NCBI GenBank assembly: GCA_038503075.1 | Contig: JBCAML010000001.1 | Span: 1,612,001-1,676,000, forward strand | From: Gyromitra esculenta | Taxonomy: Eukaryota; Ascomycota; Pezizomycetes; Pezizales; Discinaceae | Direction of reading: 5' to 3' | Length of the DNA: 64,000 nucleotides | Part shown: positions 48,540 through 60,210 of the stretch, piece by piece | How positions within the stretch are numbered: the stretch's first letter is position 1 | How the letters are laid out: each line of letters begins with the position of its first letter | The notes under the pieces: model-generated | Told to the model about the DNA's origin: nothing | What the model saw: only the letters and a program-made list of their open reading frames with translations | Databases searched by the model: none | Translations under genes and position numbers: made by a program

Positions 48540-48790
48540 TAGCTCAGACAGCTAGGAAAAAGTATATAGAGGGGCTCTCTTTAAATATATGCTTGCAGAG
48601 GGCCGGAGGGAAACACTACACCCAGTGAGTGACAAAAGGTTCCACCTCGGGGCAGGGGTGGGGATTCCTTCTCTGGGCACATCAATACGTATGATGCTAG
48701 AGCGATTCGAACTCGAACCTTCGCCCCTCCAGATAACCCAACTGTGACTTTATACCGGTACACCAGTGTCACTTGGGCTGAAAATATGTG
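48540..48790 (-). mobile_element. Probable tRNA-derived SINE
   Basis: On the minus strand a polymerase III A-box-like TGGTGTACCGG (about 48756-48766) is followed, about 40 bp on, by a B-box-like GGTTCGAGTTCGAATC (48705-48720). The sequence does not close into a valid tRNA cloverleaf, because the T-stem and acceptor stem do not pair. It then continues about 160 bp into unrelated sequence. This head-plus-body arrangement is that of a tRNA-derived SINE. Exact ends and target duplications were not established. Confidence 0.5.
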
Positions 48791-49286
48791 TTTCTTGGCT
48801 GGTTTTAAGGCAGAACTCCCGTTAAAGCGATAAGTTATCTATTTTCTCTCCAAGGTATCTCACCAACATCATTACTGCCACCACCTACCACGGCTAGCTG
48901 TGCCTTGAAAATAGTCGAACTTGTGCTTGTAATATAGATAAGGCGTAGGATCTTTCTCCTATACTGCTTAAAGGGAGTCAATTTGTGACGTGTAATTATT
49001 CGAGTGACATTTGGTGATATTCCATGCAATTGACTAGTCAAAACTAAGAAAACAAATAAACAATATCTCAGGGAATATCTGAAAGTAAATTACTCAATTT
49101 TGCAGACAGAAAATACACTGATCGCGCTTGAAACTAAATCTTTTCTTCGTCTTCCCATGCATGGCCTAGGACTACTACGTTTGTTTGATCATAAACTTTT
49201 TCCCTCACCGCGCAATAGCGCACAATCATGAGAAAACGAGTGACAATTCTCCTAGTTGCGCATCCACGTTGAAATTACCGAAACAA

Positions 49287-50362
49287 CTAAAGTTCTTCTT
49301 CTTCCTCGTCCTCATCGTCGACAATCTTTCGAGACCTGTTACGCGATTTCCGGGCTCGGGGGCTGTTGCCGGCACCAGCGCGACGTTTCTGTGGAGAGCG
49401 TTCGAGTTGCTTCTTATTAGGCGTTGGGGACGCTGAAGTTCGTGCGGAGGTATCTGGATGGAAAGATGAGAAAGAACTTGCTGGAGATCTAGGAGTTTTG
49501 GGACTGATAGTGGAACGAGTATTGGAGTCTAGCTCACTCTTAATTATGATGGTAGTACCCAGGACTTCTGTTTCCGTCTCATCGTCCAATTCCTGGGCTG
49601 GAATTATGCCCAGAATCGAAGGTGGGATATGATCCGGGAGCGGGGCTGAGGGAATAGAAGGAGATAAGTGGAAGAGGCCGAACGTGGGTTGGGCTTTTTG
49701 TGTATCGTCTTTGTTCGCCGGGGCTCGCTCTGTAACCAGCTTAATTTCGCTAGTGCCTCCTTTCTCGGTTTTGATAAACACCGGTTTGGTGTCGTCCTGC
49801 TCGATTTCTTTCTGCCCTTCGTCGTTTTTATTTTCAGGGTCACCCGGATCCTTATCCTCTACTTCCGTCCCTTCAGCTTCTTCCGAATCCTCCTCTTGCA
49901 TTTTGACCACCATCCCGATCTTTTGTCCCGCTCTGAGTTTTGCCTTTCGTTCTGTTCTCTTTTTCCTCGGTGCATCATCTACGTCCTCATTTGCTTCCTC
50001 CAGCTCTTTATATTCTTTTTTTTGCTTCGATGGCGACTTGGTCTTCGTTGGCGAGGAAACAACCGACGATGCGATATCGTCTTGGTTGATAGTCTTTTTC
50101 AACCGACTCCAGCGCATTCGGGCTGCGGCTGGATTAATGGAGAAATCAGCGGCTACGCGGGCGAAGTCAATCTAAGTTTTGTAGCGATTCGCATTAGTGA
50201 GGAAAAAAAACATCTTGATCTGGCTGATTGCTCTAGGTGGTTAGGGGATCCGGAAGTGTAGGGAGTAGTAGAGAAAGAGAGACATACCGTCTTATAATCG
50301 CTCCTGAAAAGACAGGCAAACAGAAACTTGACATTCTCGTCAATGGGGGCTTTGGCGGGCAT
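49287..50362 (-). CDS. Myb-like domain protein with disordered acidic tail
   Basis: Two minus-strand exons, 50288-50362 and 49287-50171, give 319 residues. Residues about 1-52 (ENVKFLFACLFRSDYKT then IDFARVAADFSINPAAARMR and WSRLKKTI) match the short Myb/SANT-like helix-turn-helix found in many small fungal nuclear proteins. The intron falls between helices 1 and 2, as is common in this family. The remaining 260 residues are disordered: charged sequence with basic patches (RKKRTERKAKLRAG), acidic stretches, Ser/Pro-rich parts, and a final basic patch followed by DDEDEEEEEL. DNA binding is probable from the fold; targets are unknown. Confidence 0.8.
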
Positions 50363-52722
50363 TTTTTTTGGTGTTTTCCCTTTCCTTTCCTGTCTGGTGC
50401 TGAAGAAGTTGTGATATATGGAGATTTGAGTATGGAACAAGCTAGAACGATCGATGAAGCTGATTGTTAAAGGTTGTTCAAGCTTCCAAGAGAGTGGTAT
50501 GGGGCGTGATGAAGAAACTAAGAGCAAATAAAGGGAAGAAGGTGAACCTTTAAGGGCTATTCAATAACTATGCTTTGAACAAACCCGAACGTCCAAACAT
50601 GCTGTTGGTTCCTGTGATGTCAGAATACGGAGACTGTCAAATCAGGGAAGTTGCATAGGAATAACATCGACAAACATGGGTGGACGCGATACCGCACAGA
50701 CGCAATTATCCATAAGTTCTTCTTCATCCAAAATATCATAGGTTACCTAAGACTGGGACTGAGCACGAGGGCCATACTCTATAGCTGCTCCTGGGGTCCT
50801 AGTGAATAGCAAAACTAGGCGGACAATGAATAGGGGTTCATCACTGCTATAGAACGCTCTATGTAACCTGATAGTCGTTTCTCTATACTTTTCTAGACCC
50901 TTGTTTGTCATCCGTTCGGTTTTGTCGCCCAACCGTAGCTGTGGTTCTGGCTTCGAGCGCACGAGCCCCTAAATCTGGACCAATAGAAGAAGTATGTGAC
51001 GGATACCAACAAACGAGTGATCTGGTCTGTGCCAACCTTGCTTCGAGTGTTTTACAATACATCTTATTACAGACTTGTGGGATTGAGGACTCGTACGATC
51101 ACTTTCCTGGGCTGTAAATTGATCACGTAGTAGAAAAACCACCGGACTTTATTTAAATCGCATGATCGTGTAGTGAAACAATAAGCTGCGCTAATTTATA
51201 GTGTACAAAGCTGGCTGACTTTCAAGTCAACGGATGGAAAGATTGGAGATCTAAATTCGAGTGATATTCTGTGATATATACCAGCAGCCAAGCGAAAACT
51301 CGCGATACCGGATTCAGGCCGCAATACCCGAAGACGTTAGTCAGTAGATCAAGAACCCAATGTCCCGCAGCCGTTCTCAAACATCGCTGCACATGGCTGG
51401 CGTGATTAACTCGGTGGGAGAGTCTCCGGCTGTTGAAATAGGAATGCCGTTTACTATCAGTTAGTTCTATCAATATGGCTGATCAGTGACATCATGGTAT
51501 TCTCAGTCTTTCTCGCGTACTGAATACTACTGTGATATCTGTCTCGGTGATCATTACCCAACTGCCCTAGGCACGGTCCTCGAATTGGTGTTGCTACCAA
51601 AAATTAAACAGCGGAGGGAGGGAGCCGCTAGTAGGCGTCGCTTTAATTTATAGTTAACACGTTTAACTATCGGTTTGGTAACAGTCTAAACCCTAGTTTT
51701 TGGCCAGTTGAGTATTATGTATGCTATTTGCTAATAGGAACGGTAATTGGTTACATGTCTATGTAGTTATGGCCGCTATTAGTGGAGAGCATCTTCCACG
51801 ATAATTTCAAGTCGCGGGTGTGCCGTACGTTCTCGAGAGACAGTGCCTTGCCTTGTCCTATATTGGCTTGTGCAAAAAGTGAGTCTCTGGGCAGCAGAAT
51901 TTTATGGCTTGAGTTCTTTCTCTTCACATGTGGCTTATATTCTATCGGGCTTGATTTTGAGAAAATCTGGGCCGTATCTCACGAGTACATACAGTGTCTG
52001 TCATGTCACTTTGTCCACGCTTGATAGATTAGAGTGTACAGCTGCGCCTAACTAATAAATTAATACTTGCGGTTTTTGAAGTACCGCGATGCAACAAGAT
52101 GGTACTAAACGTCTCCGAGAAAAAAGTAAAATTCTATTCTGCTTTTATTATCACTTAAATAAGTTGCATATGAGTTTAGTTATCTCGTGTTTTCCTTTCC
52201 ATCGAATAGCAGATATTTTGGTTGAGTTCTGTCGATCGGTCAATCCATCTCAAGTCCGTTGCGTCATAGTACTTCAAAGATCGCAAGGTCTTGTTGAACG
52301 TAACTGTACCTTCGAGAAGCACTGTTTTCTCTCAAACTCTAGCCTCGTTTTTTTTAGAGAAGATATGTGGATTTTCTATAGTGTACTAAAGTGCACATAT
52401 TTAACCAATACTTGTAGTAGAGCACACGAGCCTTCATGTGGAGCACGGTGAAAATTACGCATCAGATATAAAAGATTCAGAGAGTATGCTTCATTCAAAT
52501 AGTTAAAATAGCCGTTACATATGAAATTAAATGCTGCATGTGTCCCATTAAACCAAGTTCCATCAAGCCCCTTGAATTCTACCCATCTCGAAATATTTGC
52601 CTCTCACGCCATCTGATATGGTCGCCGTTCTACCCCGTCTAGAATTTCCAGAAACTAGTTCAAATTAGCCTTGTAAGATCAATATCAGTGTAGTGGGATT
52701 AAATATACCATGCCAGGAATAT
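50363..52722. other. Spacer
   Basis: About 2.4 kb with no gene, RNA gene or clear repeat recognised. A 19-bp motif containing GAGCCTTCATGTGGAGCA occurs at about 52427 and again near 43529. Confidence 0.45.
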
Positions 52723-53148
52723 CTAAAGTCCGCAAACGCTGGCCGCAACCTCGGTATAGGAACCAGATACACGGCCCAAGGCAACAGCCTGTCCGCCGGT
52801 CAAAACGTCCATAGCGGCCTTAGAGAGGACGACGCCCGATGCAGCATGGTCGACAGCGATAATATTGATAGTGGTCGATTGGTAGGTTATAGCGTAGCAC
52901 TTTCCGCAGTTCGGAGAGTTCCAGCCAGCAACTGTCTCGATGGCTCCAACATAAGGGAAGTTGGGAAGCGAGCCAAGAGTTTGGTAGCCTTTCGTGTAGA
53001 GGCCGTTTGCGCCGTCACTGCAAGCCACGGAAAGCGTGGACAAGCTTGCGGTATCGTAAGTTGTATCGTAGGCAATAGTAGCGGCAGTTTGTGCGAAAGC
53101 TGTGGCTGCCGCAGCCATGAGAGAAACGATGATAGTGGTGAACTGCAT
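52723..53148 (-). CDS. Cerato-platanin family secreted protein
   Basis: A single exon of 141 codons. A signal peptide is evident (residues 1-19, hydrophobic core ending AFA before QTAAT). The mature part begins with the family's IAYDTTYD and includes ACSDGANGLYTKGY, AGWNSPNCGKCY, IAVDHAASG and the end SVCGL. Four cysteines form the two disulfides typical of the double-psi barrel. Cerato-platanins are small secreted or wall-bound fungal proteins that bind chitin oligomers and act as elicitors or surface-active proteins; they occur in saprotrophs and symbionts as well as pathogens, so no lifestyle should be inferred. The frame is open upstream (to 53343), but the signal peptide fixes the start at 53148. 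Confidence 0.95.
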   Translation of the reverse strand: MQFTTIIVSLMAAAATAFAQTAATIAYDTTYDTASLSTLSVACSDGANGLYTKGYQTLGSLPNFPYVGAIETVAGWNSPNCGKCYAITYQSTTINIIAVDHAASGVVLSKAAMDVLTGGQAVALGRVSGSYTEVAASVCGL

Positions 53149-53319
53149 TATGAATTTAGGGTATGGCGAGGTAGTAAAGCAGATATTATTATTATGAGAG
53201 TAGCGAAAAGCGAGTGTGTGTAGCGAGTGATTGAAGAGATTATGGAGGTGGGAGAAGCTCGTTGAAACTTGGGTGAGTGGAGAAGAAAGAGGATGGTTAG
53301 AAGGGGGGGTCGCTGGCAG

Positions 53320-53327
53320 TTTATATA
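53320..53327 (-). promoter_or_regulatory. TATA box of the cerato-platanin gene
   Basis: TATATAAA on the minus strand lies 172 bp before the ATG and is followed by C/T-rich sequence in the sense direction, a layout seen in strongly expressed fungal genes. Confidence 0.5.
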
Positions 53328-55439
53328 TTGTTTTCGTCCTCACGCCGTTTTCTATATCCAGTCCAGATCAGGAATCACGATGGACTGATTTTTGCTATAT
53401 TCCACAGTCCGTGGTGGCGTCACATGGCGTAGAGTACCGTGGCTACTGTATGTGGTCTATTGCGGTTCCTGCCGCAGTGGTTCTACTGTAGAAGACGATT
53501 ATTACCCAAAAGAAACAACGACCGTTGAAAGATGCCGGATCCGGAACTCGGATGTGTCGTGACATGCAAGCATCTGGCATGCAGGTATTTGACCAGCCGT
53601 TACTACTTTCCCCATCAAAATGCACGCCAGCAAAATAAGCTTGTAAGATTCCCTCAGCTTACTGGGGTTATAGAATCTGATCCCGAATCGAAGGTTGTCC
53701 CGATCTCTAAAAAAAAAGGCTATAAGTTAATATCATTCGGGAGATGAGTCTAGGTGTGGGCGAGTGTTCCCGTGAAAACCCAAGCGGCCCAGATCGAGAG
53801 CCACCAAGATCCTTTGACAATTCACGATGACGGCAATTCTTGAGGTTCGCTTTCTAGAATTGGGGCTTTCAATCCCGCAGCCCCTTACCTTGAAAAGACA
53901 AAGGCACCCACAGATTCTGTTGGTTGTATTGACACAACCCTTTGACATAGCTCTTTGGTATACACATAGACACACAAGGGGATTCAGCAAAAAACACACT
54001 CCTACAGATCCAGAGTTATAATGTGCAGAGCATTATTGCTGTGCTCAACCTGGCTGCGGAAGATCTGTCTAAAGCGGATAAGGCTTGTGTAACCACGATC
54101 TCGGAGAGTTCGTTGAGGTTCCTTAAAATAACTCGCGTCCGTCGATCGCTGACGTCAGTATGCCAGTGCGTCCCGTATAGAACCACAATTATTCCTAACG
54201 TCTATTCTTCGAGCCGAGAACGGAAAAGTAATAGGAACATGTATCTGCTGTATTTTCTATCGGGGCCATGAAGCCCGAGCGGCGAACAACCGGTGTAAAA
54301 ATCGAGTCTCGTGCAACTCCCCCCCCCAGTTTGCGTGCTGGGGACTTTTTCTATCAAGGGTGTGTTAAACCCCTGCTTCCTTCAGGTTATGTTTGGAAGT
54401 GCATCAATCCTAGACTAATAAGTAGAGCACTTATGTTCTCGGTAAGCCGAACATTCTCTCGATTTGGAGGACCTCGCCTAAACTCGGACCCCCTCGGATG
54501 AATACATCCGCGGAATCTATAAACTGCATATAAAATATAAAATACCAAACCCTACGTGCCGTCTCAGGAGTCATGGGATGGATTTCTCCAAGGGCAGTAT
54601 GAGTTCATCGTATTAGCGGGTGACTATCCCAAGAGAGTATTCTTATTTTAAACACCATTGATGTCGGTCTGGGTGAGATACTTAGGCGCACCATTGAGAA
54701 TATTGCTAGGGCAAGGTCGGTTTGCCGGTTATCTCGTACTCCCCAGATCCCGTTGACTTTTAGCTCATTCTCACCGTTCTTATGGACATGGATTGAAGGT
54801 ATGTATGCAGTAAGCTGCTACTGGATTAACTTGAATATGTAAATTGACCAATTAGTTGCCTCAGCTGTAACGGATCCAAACTAAACTGTGAGTGTGGACA
54901 ATCCCACAACGTGGAAATTATATCTGCTTAGTCGTTAATTCCGAACTCCTATAATTATGGATTCTGCGATGATCTTGCTGGACTTTACAGGCTCGCTAGC
55001 ACTCTGTGGATGATCGACTCTGTGGTCACCTAAAAACACAACGGAAAGATTATTGATCTTTTTGCCTCACTTGCGGTCAATCAGCTGGCAGCAGTCAAAA
55101 TCTATAAGTGGGGGCTTGTATGCGTATATCCACATAGCCTAAGGCGTTTTATGTTGATCGCCACGACAGCTCTTGTGATTTCGTGGATTTTCTATTTATT
55201 GATATAGGAAAGATATTTATGGGGCTAATATATGTACCGAGATGAGAGTTTCCGTAAATCAGAATTAGCCGTGGCAGCGAATCCCGAGTACTGGCGAGAC
55301 TTGTTCAGATTTGTCATAGCCTGTCACTCGAGTTGGTTGGGACTGGCCATGACGATCTGTCTAGTGCAGTTCGTATTTATGGAGATTCTCGTATTATGAT
55401 TGTGAGGTGGGGTATAGGGGCACGGAAGCCGGCAGCCCC

Positions 55440-56126
55440 GATACCAAATGGGCATCTGGTCTAGACTAAAGCAAATGTCTTCACTTCCTGTGTTCGAGTT
55501 TCATTTTGTCCTAGGTATTACATGTATTTATTTATTTATTATTTCATTCGGCACATGCAACCCTTAGGGTATGGTGCTCTCAAAACACAAAAACTAGAAC
55601 TAGAGCAAAAACTAAAACACAACACTAAAATTCTCACCCACTTCTGCACCCTTAATCAGGCGGCATTTCCGCAATGCTGGGCGTCCTTTTTCTCTACCCA
55701 AAAAGGTAAACACAAACCTGCTACGTGCCCTATTCACTCATCTCTGCATATCGATCCTATGGCTCCTCTATCTCATCATCTGACTTATCTTCTTCTATCC
55801 TATCTACCGTTTTCATTTCTCCACCATTGATCACTAACCGCCTCATCATCTTTCTCCTACCTAGCTGACAGAACTTATTCTCTTTTCCTTTACCTACACC
55901 CCCCCAAAAAAACACACCTTACTGCTCTTAAACACTCCACCTCCACATTCACATACCCGTGCTGTCCTTCCTCCTTTTCCGGCTTTATCAGCCACGTTCT
56001 CCATACCTCTTCGTCAACCTTCCCAAAATCTCCATAATTTGTTTACACTCCTCCCTGTGATCTCACCAGTTTTCCTCGACTTTGAAACTAGCTATTCCCT
56101 CCACCCTTTTTCATTTTGTACTAGGT
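55440..56126 (+). repeat. G-poor segment bounded by 20-bp direct repeats, with SINE-like head
   Basis: TTTCATTTTGT(C/A)CTAGGTAT occurs at about 55500-55519 and at 56107-56126 with one mismatch. The intervening ~590 bp is C/A/T-rich and nearly lacks G on the plus strand. Just before it, CTGGTCTAGACTAAAGC and TGTTCGAGTTTC stand about 40 bp apart, as polymerase III A and B boxes do. Whether the direct repeats are target duplications or part of one element is undecided. Confidence 0.4.
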
Positions 56127-57993
56127 ATGGCGATAGGGTTATACTCAAAAATAACTTTCCTTGCCGAATTATATAGCTAATAAACGCGGATATGAAGAAC
56201 TGCAATGGAAACGATCAGACCTCCGAGTCTACAATTAACAGAACCGAGGGGCACAGCTATTGGGAATGATGATAATATTGCCTCCTGACCTCACGAACGT
56301 AAGTATAACCGGGTATTTAGTAGGGGGATTTTTTTCTCGGGGTAATTCATACGAGTTCTGCCCGGGGTAGGTAGGGCCCGGGTTAATGTCCGGAGTGTAG
56401 TTTGCCGCCATGCACATAAATTAAAGCTGCCGCTGTAAAGAAAAAACCGTACGATGGGTACATGTATCCAGCTAGAGATATACCAGGGCCCCGAATGTTA
56501 TTAGGAGAAACGTCTAGTGGCTTGGGTCTGTGGTGCTCATAGCAATCATACTAGATTTAATGCCTATATATGACTCTAGAGTATATAATACGTATCGGTC
56601 GGGCTTGTGGATTTAACTATGTGCAGTAGTCACCTAGCTGGAAGTTTATGAGATTGGACCGAGCTACGCTGTAGTTGGTTTTATATATCAAGACTCCATC
56701 CTAGCTAGCGACGACTACCGTTGATCGACTCTCTACATCGTTTTTCTAGCTGACCTCTGGGTTGGGTATTTTCTGTTAGACGGTTAACATGACTGCCTCG
56801 TGATATAAGCAAGAAATCTAAGAGCTTAAGCGTCGGGTAAAGGTTTAACTGTTATAATGTCTCAGTTCTGGTTTCGTTGTGTGATTTAAACGTAATTGAT
56901 ATCGATTCGAATTCTCAGAGGGCTACCCAATAGACGCGAATGTACTAGCGCGTGGCGAAGATACATGTATGCCAAACAAAAAAAAAGCTTCAATATTAGT
57001 CCCTTTGCTAAGTGTCTCGATTCGGTTTTCCATAATTGGGTGGTAAGAGCTGGGTCCCGTTTGTGAATTTCGATCGAGCGTTTGCCAACCAGTTTCGTGG
57101 GCTCTAGTCAAGGACTAATTTTGAGATCTCGAGTAGCTAGGTAACCACCCAGTGACTTCATAAAAATTAAAGGCAGCATGGGTACGTCATCCGATTAGGT
57201 AGCCAAGCTAGAAGGAGATCAAGATATGATAACTTATCGGTCTGTGTGGATAAGACAGCTTCGTTCACACCTACGGCTAAACTCAGACAAAATATTTCTA
57301 GGCGTAGCCTCAAGACTTGTGTCGCTGGGTGTCTAGGTTGGGGTTAGGGATGAAGTGCTGAGTTTTAAAGCCACCGAGTGATGGAATATGACTCTTATGA
57401 ATTGGACATGTCTGCATTTCTCATGAAAATAATAACTTACTTTGGTTATAAGATTCATGTGATCCTAGGTAACTTCGAAGTAAGTGAAGTTTTTTCGAGT
57501 GATGGGAAGTGGTCTGAAAACAGGTCAGCAAATGTTTGATACCAAGTAGGAAATGTCTCAAGACTCGCCTGCGGGGAGAAGTTGGTCTTAGCGGAGCTAT
57601 TCTCTACTAGGAACATTTATTGGCTGAATCTATTAGACTACGTATGTATATCTGCGGTTGTGGGTGCTTGATTATCGCGGTTTGATCGAAAAGCTTTTGT
57701 GGCTGCTCATGTGACGTGACTTCGATGCATGCTGCCTTTCTTGTTTTCTGCCAAAACCGGGATCGACAAGGTGCACTCGATCTATAGATAAAGAGTTTGA
57801 TTTGCGGTTTGCTTCTTTCTCATTTTCCTCTAACAAAAGTTCTTCAATCTCTGGGGTTGGTTTGCGATTGTATGCTGAAGAGAGCCACGTGATTTACCGT
57901 ATAACTACACCTCTAGCTCTCCAAGCAGTGGACCTCTTATCATACTCAGCATCATCGACATCTGAGAATCAACTCACAATCGCTAAATCAGCT

Positions 57994-59157
57994 ATGCAGA
58001 GTGGTAGTACTATCTCCCGGAGCCCAGCAGGTTCTATTGTGAATAGCAGACCCAATCTACTCCTACGCTATAATCCAAAAAATCCATTTCGTCTTGAGAA
58101 GGTTGAAAACCCATGGAGCACTCGCAGCTGGAAAACTGTCAAGTCCGTTACGAAAGTAACTACTGGTCCGGATATAACTGATGATATACTGCAAGAGTGC
58201 GTTGGTCTTTTCAATAGCAGCTTTGGAGTGTGGAGCGGCGTAGCGGAACAATTCAACTGGAGAGCCAAGAAAGGTTTGTTTCCATTCCCTCCCGTCTTAC
58301 AGCCTACGGAGAGAAACACTTGCTAATTTGTCTGAGTGGAATAAAATAGGATCCCAGGTAAAGACAACTGTTGGGGGGCTTCGCAAACAGTGTATGGGCT
58401 GTATACCAGCCTGCACGCTCGCGAGACACTTCGTTGAGGATAAATTAGTTGGATATGCGTTCGTGACAAGATGGCTTTACGAGATGAAGGGTATTGATTA
58501 TCCTTTTCCTTTTCGCTAATCTTAGAGGCTAAGAGAATAATCGTTAACTGCTGTCTTTGAAGGAAATGTGTGTTGGGTTACCCAGCTGGTCGTCGATAGG
58601 AACTTTCGAGGGTTGGGCATCGCAGCTAAGCTTCTCGACAAGCTGAAAACCGATAGCGACGCTTTGTTCGGAATTATCTCATCCCATCCGGCGGCAATTA
58701 TGGCACTTTCGAGGGTTGCATTAGGTAAATTTCTCCAACTTTGATAAAATTTTTTTTTTGGTCTATGAGACATAACCTTAAGATCAGAATTAACAATCGC
58801 GGCGCTCCAGACTCTTCTATAGCCTCCGTAGATCTTGAGTTTATCCGCAAGCACCTCCCTCAAGTTCTTCAGGCGTCTAATATCGACTACTTCAAGGCCT
58901 CAAAGCCTCACGGCTCTCTCTTCATGGCTTCAACCCCCGGTAGTAAGGAAATGGCTGATAGTAGCGACGAAGACGAAGCTGGTATCATCTGCTGTGTCGA
59001 TACAGAATTCTTCATGGACCACGAAGAAGCCTTGCAGGCACTTGAATACCTCCAGGATGTAAAGAAGATTGCATGGCCTCTTGGGGATTTGTGGGAGGGA
59101 GTTGAGTTTGTTCTCTTAGTTGAGAACAAGGGCCATGTTGTGGTTGTCAAGGATTGA
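57994..59157 (+). CDS. GNAT-fold N-acetyltransferase-like protein
   Basis: Four exons (57994-58273, 58350-58490, 58563-58724, about 58811-59157) give 309 residues. The GNAT motif A is clear in CWVTQLVVDRNFRGLGIAAK, with the acetyl-CoA loop R156-G-L-G-I-A161. Around it are GYAFVTRW (strand 4) and SHPAAIMALSRVAL (motif B helix). The last exon resembles a fungal-specific tail of this group (SNIDYFKASKPHGSLF and CCVDTEFFMDHEEALQAL). Substrate unknown. The acceptor of exon 4 is uncertain: sites before 58811, 58823 and 58832 all keep the frame and differ by four to seven residues. The start is the first ATG after a run open from a non-ATG codon at 57802, so a missed upstream exon is possible. Confidence 0.72.
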
Positions 59158-60210
59158 TCACTCGAGCTTGCGCTTTCCCAAAAAGTAATCCTCATAGAGA
59201 AATTAAGGAGGATTGTGTAGTTTTTCTAACGTTGGGAACTGGACCATCTCGGATGGGGCAGTATCGGAGTTGTGGCTAGCTAGGAGTGGGTTGTTTCATT
59301 TTACTCACATTTACGAGGTCTTAGCAATTTGATTCTACTCTTAGGTATGGAGAATATAAAGTGCTCCAGAGAATTTCTTTCTTCATTAATTGGACACAGT
59401 AGCGGCCTAGTTATATCTAAATGTACAGGCTGCGCACGCCTGCGAGGCCCTTCCCGCGCCTAGAGAGTCCTGCATGTGATTAAGAAATCTATCTTGGACA
59501 TGATGATGTACTGAAAAGAGTAGATATTTTTTGGTAGTTGGCTACGTGTTTGATCTTAGGCAAAATATGTCCCTCACTATACACGGTGATATTTTCGGTA
59601 GGAGAAATCGCCATCATACGTCTGAACAACGTCTAAAAGAGCTTCCGCACAATACGTCCAAAGACCCACCGAATAAACTAAAACTTATGAAATCCTAAAA
59701 ACTATGGAAAAAAGGATTTGTGTTAAAACTATTAGTATTGCATCCTAATAGTAGTACTTAATTGGTTGAGGGTTCGGCCTGGATTGATAGTCGGTCATTG
59801 GAAGCCCTGAGTTTTGAGACTTTTCATCGGCCAAGCTACTGTATCTATAGAGGTATCTTTCATTTATATTTTTTTATATATCTGAAGTTTGGGTAATACT
59901 TGATCGTGATCTAAAACCCCGCATCCTACATATGTTTCTTCTCGAGTGACACGATATGAGGTGAAATTTGAGGGGCCGTTTGGGGACTTTGGAACACAGG
60001 AATGAGCAGAGCAGGCTCTCAAAGATGGGTGTGGGACCTAGGACTGCAGACCTACCTCTATTGGCGAATTTACTCGCTAGTAGTTAACTTGGTTAGGTGC
60101 CGTGTCATGAACAACGACACGTGCCCCGTATGTAGCGGACCAATATCTCGATAAAGTGGCCACGGGTTGAAGTCCACGACGCTCATATCCAATCCACCAC
60201 CTCTCTTTAC
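59158..60210. other. Spacer
   Basis: About 1 kb, AT-rich, no gene recognised. A small frame near 60107 encodes a CPVC motif but stops after 15 codons. Confidence 0.5.

Larger units (their letters stand above)
47707..49286. other. Spacer with foldback and SINE-like element
   Basis: Convergent 3' ends of ARC1 (plus) and the Myb-like gene (minus). The interval is occupied by two repeat elements, 48347-48514 and about 48540-48790. No coding sequence recognised. Confidence 0.55.
53149..57993. other. Large gene-poor region (4.8 kb)
   Basis: No protein gene recognised. A compositionally distinct G-poor segment lies at about 55500-56126 between two similar 20-bp sequences, preceded by a SINE-like head at 55440-55500. 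The remainder is AT-rich. Confidence 0.45.

Noticed and set aside
48700..48785. A functional tRNA gene on the minus strand
   Set aside because: A- and B-box motifs are present, but the T-stem and acceptor stem do not pair, so a SINE head is more likely.
52723..53343. Long form of the cerato-platanin starting at 53343
   Set aside because: The extra 65 residues cover the TATA box and leader; a proper signal peptide begins at the Met at 53148.
55522..55830. 102-codon plus-strand frame
   Set aside because: Openness is explained by the G-poor composition, which removes TAG and TGA stops; no motif.
57802..57993. 64-codon extension of the GNAT-like gene
   Set aside because: It begins at a TTG codon and reads as Ser-rich sequence without similarity; the ATG at 57994 is kept, although a missed exon remains possible.
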